From: Caldisericia bacterium
GTDB lineage: Bacteria; Caldisericota; Caldisericia; B22-G15
DNA length: 6,791 bases
Direction of reading: 5' to 3'
Assembly (NCBI GenBank): GCA_021158845.1
Contig: JAGGSY010000102.1
Span: forward strand, 1 to 6,791
Part shown: positions 1 through 4,953 of the stretch, in pieces
Layout: every line of letters starts with the position of its first letter
How positions within the stretch are numbered: the stretch's first letter is position 1
Made by a program: the position numbers and the translations under genes
Notes under the pieces: generated by a model
Told to the model about the DNA's origin: nothing
What the model saw: the letters and a program-made list of their open reading frames with translations, nothing else
Database searches by the model: none

Positions 1-38
1 TTTAATTTTGTAAAATCCACTGGAATCTTTGATAACAT
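1..38 (-). CDS. Start of an unidentified gene, cut by the window edge
   Basis: Only the first 12 complete codons are present (MLSKIPVDFTKL), and the gene runs off the left edge. The ATG is supported by a strong AGGAGG at 45-50, six bases upstream. That site lies within the last codons of the preceding 88-residue gene, whose TGA ends one base before this ATG. It is therefore very probably the next cistron of the rbr-dfx-hrb-fprA operon and translated from the same message. Twelve residues are not enough to assign a family, and I do not recognise the protein. Confidence 0.75.
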   Translation of the reverse strand, partial: MLSKIPVDFTKL

Positions 39-39
39 T

Positions 40-306
40 TCAAACCTCCTTTTTATATCTTACAATAAATTTATCATCACTTATTCTCTTTATTTCATCT
101 ATTATAAAATCCATCTTAAAATTATCCTTTAACATATACTTATAGTCTATGAAGTGTTCATCAAAACAACAGGCAGAATCAGAGGTAGTGCCTGTAAATT
201 CAACCTCAAGTTCTACTTCACTATTTCTAATTGTAGTAGCTTTGCATTCAGGATTTCTAAACTTATTAAATCTTCTTGTTATCTTTCTTAAAATGCTGGA
301 CTTCAT
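40..306 (-). CDS. Unrecognised 88-residue protein with a Cys-Cys motif, coupled to fprA
   Basis: I do not recognise this protein. It is 88 residues long with a basic N-terminus (about residues 7-17, rich in Arg/Lys). A likely beta-strand region follows (about 29-38), then a compact motif of adjacent cysteines with acidic and histidine residues (C46 C47 F D49 E50 H51, then D54 Y55). A charged C-terminal part contains a probable helix (about 66-75). C21 is the only other cysteine. There is no signal peptide or membrane segment. Its ATG overlaps the fprA stop by four bases (ATGA, 303-306) and has no clear ribosome binding site, which suggests translational coupling. The start is fixed by that overlap. 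Its place in an oxygen-defence operon and the CC-x-DEH cluster make a metal-binding or redox accessory role conceivable, but that is inference from context only. Confidence 0.8.
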   Translation of the reverse strand: MKSSILRKITRRFNKFRNPECKATTIRNSEVELEVEFTGTTSDSACCFDEHFIDYKYMLKDNFKMDFIIDEIKRISDDKFIVRYKKEV

Positions 307-1487
307 AAGAGTCCAATCTTCTTATGTGCCAATAGAATTTTATCTGCAAACTCATCTATAAGATTAAAATCTTCTTCATCTGGATCTCCTTTTATAAGGA
401 GAGGTTCAATTATCTCTGCTTTCAGGGTCGGGATCAAACTCTTTAAAGTATCAACAGTCTTTCCACCCCATCCATAGGAGCCAATTATAGAGATAAATTT
501 TGTTTTGGGTCTCAATGCTCCTACAAGATATGTTGCATACACTACATGTGGATGAGGTCCTGCAAGAACAGTTGGAGTTCCTATAACAATTGTTGCTGCA
601 TCCACAAGAGCCATGGCAAGTTCACCAATATCGGTTTTGATTAGATTAAAGGGTTTTACCCCAATACCTCTTTTTATGAGAGCATCTATAAGATAATTAA
701 CCATCCTGAATGTGCTACCGTGCATGGAGACATAGGGAATTAAAACCATGTTTTTAACTTCATCAGAAATCCATTCCCTATAGGCATTAATTATTAACTC
801 TGGTTCATCATAAACCAATCCATGGCTTGGTGCAATAACTTCTATCTTAAGATCCTTTATTTTTTCAAGATTCTTCCTTATCTGGAATCTAAAGGGCATC
901 ATTATCTCAGCGTAATATCTCTTTGCATCTTCCAATACCTTCTCTTTATCCTTTACAAAAAGATCGCAGGAGGCATAGTGAGAACCAAAAAAGTCGCAGG
1001 TAAAAAGAATATTATCCGGGGTAAGATAGGTTACCATTGTCTCTGGCCAATGAACCCATGGTGTAAAGATAAACTTGAGTGTTCTTCCACCAAGAGAAAG
1101 GGTATCTCTATCATTAACCACAATAAACTTATCCTCTGGAATATGAAGTAGATCCATTAAGAAGCCTTTACACTTACTATTGGTTACAACCTTTGCTTCA
1201 GGATAAAGAGAGAGAATATCTGGGATAGAGCCAGAGTGATCCTGTTCAGCATGATGTGCAATAATGTAATCAATTTTTTCCACCTTTAAACTTTTAAGGT
1301 TTCCTATTAGTTCATCTTTTTTTGCCGGGTCAACTGTGTCAAGAAGTGCAGTCTTTTCTTCTCCCTTGATTATGTATGCGTTGTATGTTGTTCCATCTGG
1401 AAGTGGTATTAGTTCATCAAAAAGTCTCCTATCCCAGTCAATTGCTCCTACAGAATAAATTCCATCTTTTAATTTTCTTACAGCCAT
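303..1487 (-). CDS. fprA: A-type flavodiiron protein (O2/NO reductase) FprA
   Basis: This cytoplasmic flavodiiron protein reduces O2 to water, or NO to N2O, without releasing reactive intermediates. The 394-residue length is normal for the two-domain class A form. The N-terminal metallo-beta-lactamase-like domain carries the complete diiron ligand set at the usual positions: H79-x-E81-x-D83-H84, H146, D165 and H222 (in PSHG). The C-terminal flavodoxin domain starts near residue 247 and shows FMN-binding loops: SMHGST at 254-259, GTPT at 303-306 and GSYGWGG at 336-342. No extra rubredoxin or flavin reductase domain is fused; those are supplied by the gene just upstream. The ATG is three bases after the hrb stop, with AGGAG (1494-1498) formed by the last hrb codons. 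The stop overlaps the next ORF by four bases. The preference for O2 versus NO cannot be read from the sequence. Confidence 0.97.
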   Translation of the reverse strand: MAVRKLKDGIYSVGAIDWDRRLFDELIPLPDGTTYNAYIIKGEEKTALLDTVDPAKKDELIGNLKSLKVEKIDYIIAHHAEQDHSGSIPDILSLYPEAKVVTNSKCKGFLMDLLHIPEDKFIVVNDRDTLSLGGRTLKFIFTPWVHWPETMVTYLTPDNILFTCDFFGSHYASCDLFVKDKEKVLEDAKRYYAEIMMPFRFQIRKNLEKIKDLKIEVIAPSHGLVYDEPELIINAYREWISDEVKNMVLIPYVSMHGSTFRMVNYLIDALIKRGIGVKPFNLIKTDIGELAMALVDAATIVIGTPTVLAGPHPHVVYATYLVGALRPKTKFISIIGSYGWGGKTVDTLKSLIPTLKAEIIEPLLIKGDPDEEDFNLIDEFADKILLAHKKIGLL

Positions 1488-1490
1488 TTT

Positions 1491-1655
1491 CTACTCCTCA
1501 TAAGGTTCAAACATGCTTTTTTCTGCTCCACATACTGGACACACCCAATCATCTGGAATGTCTTCAAAGGGAGTTCCGGGTTTTATACCACCATCAGGAT
1601 CTCCCTTTTCTGGATCATATATATAACCACACACTGTACAAACATACTTCTTCAT
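1491..1655 (-). CDS. Possible stand-alone rubredoxin from an internal start inside hrb
   Basis: In frame within hrb, codon 177 is ATG (1653-1655), preceded by AAGGAGGTGA with AGGAGG at 1664-1669, eight bases upstream. This is as good as the best gene-starting site in the window. Translation from here would give a 54-residue rubredoxin beginning MKKYVCTVCGYIYDP. That matches the usual length and N-terminus of free clostridial rubredoxins (for example MKKYTCTVCGYIY in Clostridium pasteurianum). All four iron-binding cysteines would be included. Free rubredoxin is the usual electron donor to rubrerythrin and desulfoferrodoxin, and no separate rubredoxin gene is seen in this operon. Actual initiation here is inference. 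The site could instead be a relic of a gene fusion or simply Glu-Val-Lys codons. Confidence 0.45.
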   Translation of the reverse strand: MKKYVCTVCGYIYDPEKGDPDGGIKPGTPFEDIPDDWVCPVCGAEKSMFEPYEE

Positions 1656-2183
1656 GATCTTCACCTCCTTCTTCACCTCTTCCTTTATGTATGTCGGTGC
1701 AGTCTTTGGTGATTTACCACCCTTTATCTCATGATAGTAAGCATAGGTCATTGGTTCCCCTTCTTTAAACCTTTCGCAATCAACCACATCTCCAACAAAG
1801 ATTGTGTGAGTGCCGACATCCATGTCCTTTAAAACCCTTGCTTCAATAAAACCAAGAGAGTTTTCCCTTACGATGGGAGAACCGGTCTTCCCAATCTCAT
1901 AAGGTATATTTTTAAATTTATCTATGTCCCTTCCTGATTTAAATCCAAAATTACCTATAAACTTAAGGGGAGTTTCCTTGGAAAGGATGGATACTGCAAA
2001 AACTCTGTTTTTTTCTATAAATTCATGGGTTAAATTCTTTTTGTTTATGGTTACAGAAATCCTCGGGGGATCTGAAGTAACCTGAAAAACTGTATTTGCA
2101 ATTTGGCCATTGATCTTTTCTCCATTCTTAGATGTAACAAGGTATAATCCGTAGGTTATCTTGTGTAATGTTTTAAGATCCAT
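1491..2183 (-). CDS. hrb: High-molecular-weight rubredoxin (flavin reductase-rubredoxin fusion), NADH:FprA oxidoreductase
   Basis: This 230-residue protein has two parts. Residues 1-165 form a flavin reductase-like FMN-binding domain: N-terminal strand region 6-50, the family's GTHTIFVGDV at 124-133, and a conserved GGKSPKTAPTY end at 155-165. Residues 177-230 are a complete rubredoxin with iron ligands C182/C185 (CTVCG) and C215/C218 (CPVCG). In Moorella thermoacetica the same arrangement (Hrb, about 229 residues) carries NADH electrons to FprA. The immediate fprA neighbour three bases downstream supports that role here. The start has AAGGAG at 2189-2194, five bases upstream and overlapping the dfx stop. 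The linker (166-176, IKEEVKKEVKI) is unusual: its codons form a strong internal ribosome binding site before M177 (see the nested feature). Confidence 0.95.
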   Translation of the reverse strand: MDLKTLHKITYGLYLVTSKNGEKINGQIANTVFQVTSDPPRISVTINKKNLTHEFIEKNRVFAVSILSKETPLKFIGNFGFKSGRDIDKFKNIPYEIGKTGSPIVRENSLGFIEARVLKDMDVGTHTIFVGDVVDCERFKEGEPMTYAYYHEIKGGKSPKTAPTYIKEEVKKEVKIMKKYVCTVCGYIYDPEKGDPDGGIKPGTPFEDIPDDWVCPVCGAEKSMFEPYEE

Positions 2184-2192
2184 TTCTTCTCC

Positions 2193-2573
2193 TTAAAGTT
2201 TGTTTCCCCATAATCCGTGAAGATTGCAGTAAATCCTTGCTGATACATCGTTCCCTTTTACCGGAAATTCTGCCTCTGGTTTCTCATCTGGTTTTAAGAA
2301 TTTTCTGAACCCAACACCATCTACATCCAATTCAATCCACTCAATGTAGTGTTTCTCCTCCATTGGATGTTCCACTGAACCAACTTTAACCTTAATTCCG
2401 CTTTCAGTTTTCTCAATTACTGGAACATGCTTTTCTTTACCCTGATCCTCTGTCTTAAGTTCCATAAGCTTCATTGGTTGTCCGCAGCAAACCAACTCTC
2501 CAGCACCTTCGTGTACTATCTCCACCATATTTCCACATATTTCACACTTGTAGATCTGGAGTTTTTTAGTCAT
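2193..2573 (-). CDS. dfx: Desulfoferrodoxin (2Fe superoxide reductase)
   Basis: This cytoplasmic superoxide reductase reduces superoxide to H2O2 without making O2, with electrons normally supplied by rubredoxin. The 126-residue protein has both iron centres. The N-terminal desulforedoxin-like centre I has C10, C13, C29 and C30 (CEIC, then adjacent CC). The catalytic centre II has H49, H69, H75, C116 and H119, with the substrate-side E47-K48 pair. These numbers coincide with the classical Desulfovibrio desulfoferrodoxin, so neither a gap nor a missing ligand is present. The gene follows rbr by ten bases. Its AGGAGGTGA ribosome binding site (AGGAGG at 2580-2585) overlaps the rbr TAG stop. Hrb follows at nine bases. 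The H2O2 it makes can be removed by the neighbouring rubrerythrin and peroxiredoxin. Confidence 0.97.
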   Translation of the reverse strand: MTKKLQIYKCEICGNMVEIVHEGAGELVCCGQPMKLMELKTEDQGKEKHVPVIEKTESGIKVKVGSVEHPMEEKHYIEWIELDVDGVGFRKFLKPDEKPEAEFPVKGNDVSARIYCNLHGLWGNKL

Positions 2574-2583
2574 AACTCACCTC

Positions 2584-3087
2584 CTAAAATTTTTTAAATG
2601 TCTCTTTTTTTGCTCCACATACAGGGCATTTATCTGGTGGCTCACCAATATGAGTGTAGCCACACACAGGACATATGTAAATATCCTCATCCTCTATATC
2701 TTTTCCATTCTCAACCAATTCCTTTGCCTTTTTATACAACTCTTTGTGAATCTTCTCTGCCTCAAGGGCAAAATGGGTTGAAAGTTCTGCTCCTTTCTCC
2801 CCTTGTAGTTTTGCTGCATTATGATAGACTGGATACATCTCTTCCACCTCAAATGTTTCCCCATCAATTCCAGTCTGAAGGTTATCCTTTGTGTCCTTGA
2901 CAATTCCAAGGTTTCTTGCATGATTTTTTGCATGAACAAACTCAGCATAGGAAATTGCCTTAAACAATCTGGAGATATTCTTATAACCTTCTTTTTCGGC
3001 AACCTCGCTAAAAATTAAATACTTCATGTGAGCCATCGATTCTCCACCAAAGGCATCCAAAAGAAACCTCTCTGTCATTTTTTTCAT
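2584..3087 (-). CDS. rbr: Rubrerythrin (NADH-linked peroxidase component)
   Basis: Rubrerythrin reduces H2O2 to water in anaerobes, taking electrons from rubredoxin. The 167-residue protein has a ferritin-like four-helix diiron domain (about 1-128). Its ligand motifs are E16 in GGESMAH, E49-x-x-H52, the E82/E83 region before MYP, and E111-x-x-H114. A C-terminal rubredoxin-like domain follows with C139/C142 and C154/C157. The 11-residue spacing between the cysteine pairs is the short rubrerythrin type. The length resembles the small Pyrococcus-like form rather than the 190-residue Desulfovibrio form. The ATG at 3087 is chosen over M4 because GGAGG (3097-3101) lies nine bases upstream. It is the first gene of the rbr-dfx-hrb-fprA operon and lies 59 bases after prx, with a hairpin and a possible promoter between them. 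Confidence 0.96.
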   Translation of the reverse strand: MKKMTERFLLDAFGGESMAHMKYLIFSEVAEKEGYKNISRLFKAISYAEFVHAKNHARNLGIVKDTKDNLQTGIDGETFEVEEMYPVYHNAAKLQGEKGAELSTHFALEAEKIHKELYKKAKELVENGKDIEDEDIYICPVCGYTHIGEPPDKCPVCGAKKETFKKF

Positions 3088-3103
3088 AAGTACTTACCTC
3101 CAC

Positions 3104-3118
3104 TTAAATTAATTATAA
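3104..3118. promoter_or_regulatory. Candidate Per box / -10 region upstream of rbr
   Basis: The plus strand reads TTAAATTAATTATAA, matching the Bacillus Per-box consensus TTATAATNATTATAA at 12 of 14 defined positions. On the minus strand it contains TATAAT (3112-3117), a possible -10 for rbr, but no convincing -35 lies 16-18 bases upstream (GGGGGA or similar). It sits just before the rbr ribosome binding site. A 14/15 identical element precedes prx. PerR is encoded nearby. In such AT-rich DNA chance matches are easy, so the operator call is tentative. Confidence 0.4.
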
Positions 3119-3122
3119 AATA

Positions 3123-3139
3123 GGGGAGAAAATCTCCCC
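3123..3139 (-). terminator. GC-rich hairpin after prx, possible weak terminator or attenuator
   Basis: A perfect 7-bp stem GGGGAGA/TCTCCCC with a 3-base loop lies 7-8 bases after the prx stop. It stands out in very AT-rich surroundings. On the minus strand it is followed by TATTTTATAATT, which is U-rich but interrupted, so termination may be partial. Partial read-through would let the prx promoter feed the rbr operon at a lower level. It could instead protect the 3' end of the prx message. Confidence 0.55.
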
Positions 3140-3146
3140 CAACAAA

Positions 3147-3791
3147 CTACTTCAACTCCTTATAGCACAACCACCAGTCGTAACACTTAATTTCTCCTCT
3201 CTCCTTTTGCTCTTTTCTCTTCTTGATAAGATCAACGCTGCCTGCTGGCGGAACTATCACATTGTCCTTGATTAACTCGTTCTCTGGCCACTTGTGTGGA
3301 AGAGCAACTCCATTTTTATCACTCACCTGAAGTGCCCTTAGGAGTCTTAAAACCTCATCCCAATCTCTACCAACCTCTGCTGGATAGTAAACTATAGCCC
3401 TTATAACCCCTTTAGGATCAACAATAAACACTGCCCTTGCAGTATTTGTTGACCCTTCTGGAATCATGCCGAGTGCCTCAGCAACAGAACCTCTGTCATC
3501 TGCTATTATCGGGAATTCAATCTCAACATTAAGATTATCCTTTATCCACTCAGCCCACTTTAGATGTGAGAAAACCTGATCAATACTCAAACCAATCACC
3601 TCTGCCCCCAACTCTTTAAACTTTTTAAGTCTTATTTGCATAGCATAGAACTCAGTGGTGCAAACAGGAGTAAAATCTGCTGGATGACTGAACAAGACAA
3701 ACCATTTACCTTTGAAATGTTCTGGAAGCTTCATCTTTCCATGTGTTGTGTTTACCTCAATCTCTGGAAATTTTTGTCCAATGATTACCAT
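3147..3791 (-). CDS. Peroxiredoxin, archaeal Prx6-like type
   Basis: This thiol peroxidase reduces H2O2 and alkyl hydroperoxides. The 214-residue protein has a thioredoxin-fold AhpC/TSA domain with peroxidatic C44 in the motif HPADFTPVCTTEF. A long C-terminal dimerisation region follows (PHKWPENELIKDNVIVPP, about 165-182). It has C-terminal cysteines C203 and C209, placed like the C207/C213 pair of the Aeropyrum pernix enzyme, so a resolving cysteine is likely despite the Prx6-like sequence. The start is set by AAGGAGGTGA with AGGAGG at 3799-3804, seven bases upstream. Its own consensus promoter lies in the perR-prx gap, suggesting strong, separately controlled expression. PerR immediately upstream is the likely regulator. 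Its reductant is unknown; no thioredoxin or AhpF-like gene is in the window. Confidence 0.95.
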   Translation of the reverse strand: MVIIGQKFPEIEVNTTHGKMKLPEHFKGKWFVLFSHPADFTPVCTTEFYAMQIRLKKFKELGAEVIGLSIDQVFSHLKWAEWIKDNLNVEIEFPIIADDRGSVAEALGMIPEGSTNTARAVFIVDPKGVIRAIVYYPAEVGRDWDEVLRLLRALQVSDKNGVALPHKWPENELIKDNVIVPPAGSVDLIKKRKEQKERGEIKCYDWWLCYKELK

Positions 3792-3810
3792 TGCTTCACC
3801 TCCTTTTAAT

Positions 3811-3825
3811 TTAAAATTAATTTAA
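3811..3825. promoter_or_regulatory. AT-rich semi-palindrome in the prx leader, shared with rbr
   Basis: The plus strand reads TTAAAATTAATTTAA. Its complement TTAAATTAATTTTAA differs at one position of 15 from the element upstream of rbr. It matches the Per-box consensus at 11 of 14 defined positions and has the palindromic core AATTAATT. It lies downstream of the predicted transcription start and six bases from the ribosome binding site. It could thus be an operator that blocks elongation or an AU-rich translation enhancer. Confidence 0.35.
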
Positions 3826-3836
3826 TTTTGTATTTA

Positions 3837-3853
3837 TTACAATTTTATTATAA
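3837..3853. promoter_or_regulatory. Inverted repeat over the prx -10 box, candidate operator
   Basis: The minus strand reads TTATAATAAAATTGTAA: two 7-base arms (TTATAAT and ATTGTAA, one mismatch as an inverted repeat) around a 3-base spacer. The left arm equals a Per-box half site and includes the -10 hexamer, a position where a bound repressor would block RNA polymerase. Fur-family boxes normally have a 1-base spacer, so the 7-3-7 geometry argues for caution. Confidence 0.35.
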
Positions 3854-3874
3854 CCCAAATTTTTATTTTGTCAA
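3847..3874 (-). promoter_or_regulatory. Consensus sigma-70 promoter of prx
   Basis: On the minus strand TTGACA (3869-3874) and TATAAT (3847-3852) are separated by 16 bases. Both hexamers match the consensus exactly. Transcription should start near 3840, giving a leader of about 50 bases before the prx ATG. The -35 hexamer lies inside the perR coding sequence, forming its Leu-Thr codons just before the last Lys and stop. Such a strong promoter is normally held in check, most likely by PerR. Confidence 0.85.
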
Positions 3875-4297
3875 GGAGGTCTTTTTCTCTTTTTCTAAAC
3901 AATCTTTGCAGATACCGATGATATTTACCTGTATCTCTATTATTTTATTCCCATCAATAAATTTTTCTTTGAAGAGGGCACAATCAAAATCTATATCAAA
4001 GATCCTTCCACACTTTATACACCTAAAATGCGCATGTGGTTTTTCTCTTAAATCATACCTTGCCTCTCCCTCATCTATTATCAACTGAGAGACTATTCCC
4101 TTTTCAACAAAAAGGGAGAGTGTATTGTAGATTGTCGTTCTTGATAGTGTTGGAATTTCATTTATCAAATCTTTATATATATCATCCACTGTTGGATGAG
4201 TTTTATTCATAAAGAGATACTCAAGTATTTTAATTCTGTGAAAGGATGGTCTAATTCCTCTTTTTGTAAGATAATCATTCAACTCCTTTACATCCAT
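3863..4297 (-). CDS. perR: Fur-family peroxide-stress regulator, PerR type
   Basis: This metal-dependent repressor senses H2O2 by iron-catalysed oxidation of its histidine ligands. The 144-residue protein has an N-terminal winged helix (recognition helix about 51-63, LSRTTIYNTLSLF) and a C-terminal dimerisation domain. Relative to Bacillus subtilis PerR every key residue is present with an offset of three: regulatory metal ligands H34, D82, H88, H90 and D101, and structural zinc cysteines C93/C96 and C130/C133. D101, the counterpart of PerR Asp104, is usually Glu in Fur, which favours PerR over Fur or Zur. AAGGAG (4304-4309) lies six bases upstream of the ATG and touches the ogg stop, so it is probably co-transcribed with ogg. 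Likely targets are prx and the rbr operon. Function as a peroxide sensor is inferred from residues and context. Confidence 0.9.
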   Translation of the reverse strand: MDVKELNDYLTKRGIRPSFHRIKILEYLFMNKTHPTVDDIYKDLINEIPTLSRTTIYNTLSLFVEKGIVSQLIIDEGEARYDLREKPHAHFRCIKCGRIFDIDFDCALFKEKFIDGNKIIEIQVNIIGICKDCLEKEKKTSLTK

Positions 4298-4308
4298 CTT
4301 TTTCTCCT

Positions 4309-4953
4309 TTACTTGAAAATTTCTCCTGTCTCTTTAAACCAGAAAACAAGATCTAAATGCCCAAGAGGTATACCTATACTATAAGAAAACCTCCTCATTT
4401 TTTCCTCTACCTCTAAATATTTCTTCCTTGTAAGTCCATTCATCTTCTTTTCAATTATACCAAATTTGTAAAGATTTCTCAATATATGTCTATCCAAAAT
4501 TGAAATATTCTCTCCAAATCCTATGTTCCTTAGAAAATGGCTTGCCTCTTTATACCCCATGCCCTTTACATTCTTCACAAGAAAGTCTCTTATCTTAAAA
4601 ATATCCCTTTCATCTTGAATTATTCTCTTTATCATGAACTTTCCGTCTTTAAAGAATTTCTCTCTTGCTTCAACTATATATCTTGCTTTATTATTCTTAA
4701 ACCTTACCCCCACCAGTCTACTTTTTATATCATCAACTGATCCATAGAGCAATAAATCATCCCTCAACAACTCAAGAATGGCATTCCAGCATACTTTTGC
4801 CTTTGATTGAGGTGTAAGAAGACAGAAAGCAAATTCTGAGAATAATTCATAATCATTTCCCCTCTTCCATACCTCTTTAAATTGATCTATTCTTTGTTCT
4901 ATGTTCCTTTTTATCCTGTTGTATATATTTTTAATCTCTTCAATCTCATTCAT
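4309..4953 (-). CDS. ogg: N-glycosylase/DNA lyase, Ogg2 type (8-oxoguanine repair)
   Basis: This bifunctional base-excision enzyme removes 8-oxoguanine and cuts the abasic site by beta-elimination. The 214-residue protein belongs to the compact Ogg2 branch of the HhH-GPD superfamily, known from Methanocaldococcus jannaschii and Thermotoga. The helix-hairpin-helix runs about 124-143 (VKGMGYKEASHFLRN at 129-143). It holds the probable Schiff-base lysine K135, and the catalytic aspartate is D154 in ILDRH. There is no C-terminal 4Fe-4S cysteine cluster, which separates it from endonuclease III. The protein ends in Lys, as in M. jannaschii Ogg, where the C-terminal lysine contacts the oxidised base. 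The ATG overlaps the M42 stop by four bases and has no clear ribosome binding site, implying translational coupling. PerR follows 11 bases downstream, placing oxidised-DNA repair next to peroxide control. Confidence 0.9.
   Translation of the reverse strand: MNEIEEIKNIYNRIKRNIEQRIDQFKEVWKRGNDYELFSEFAFCLLTPQSKAKVCWNAILELLRDDLLLYGSVDDIKSRLVGVRFKNNKARYIVEAREKFFKDGKFMIKRIIQDERDIFKIRDFLVKNVKGMGYKEASHFLRNIGFGENISILDRHILRNLYKFGIIEKKMNGLTRKKYLEVEEKMRRFSYSIGIPLGHLDLVFWFKETGEIFK

Noticed and set aside
149..361. Plus-strand hydrophobic frame opposite the 88-residue gene
   Set aside because: It looks like a small membrane protein, but the hydrophobicity comes from reading acidic/basic codons in antisense; the minus-strand frame has operon coupling and the plus frame has none.
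822..1151. Plus-strand open frame opposite fprA (109 codons)
   Set aside because: It is antisense to a gene with all diiron ligands intact, has no recognisable domain and low-complexity, Ile/Lys-rich content; it is a shadow frame.
1376..1657. Plus-strand open frame across the hrb-fprA junction
   Set aside because: Antisense to the rubredoxin domain and the FprA N-terminus; His/Leu-rich shadow translation with no family resemblance.
2598..2900. Plus-strand frame opposite rbr, and an overlapping minus-strand frame at 2694-3002
   Set aside because: Both overlap the well-supported rubrerythrin gene in other frames and show no coding features of their own.
3828..4088. Plus-strand frame over the prx promoter and the perR 3' end
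   Set aside because: Phe/Ile/Ser-rich shadow of AT-rich DNA, with no ribosome binding site and no recognisable domain.
3863..4297. Assignment of the Fur-family regulator as Fur or Zur
   Set aside because: Asp at the position of PerR Asp104 and the peroxide-defence neighbours favour PerR, though sequence alone cannot exclude an iron sensor.
4309..4953. Assignment of the glycosylase as endonuclease III (Nth)
   Set aside because: The length, absence of the C-terminal 4Fe-4S cysteine cluster and the GYKEASHFLRN/ILDRH motifs fit Ogg2 instead.
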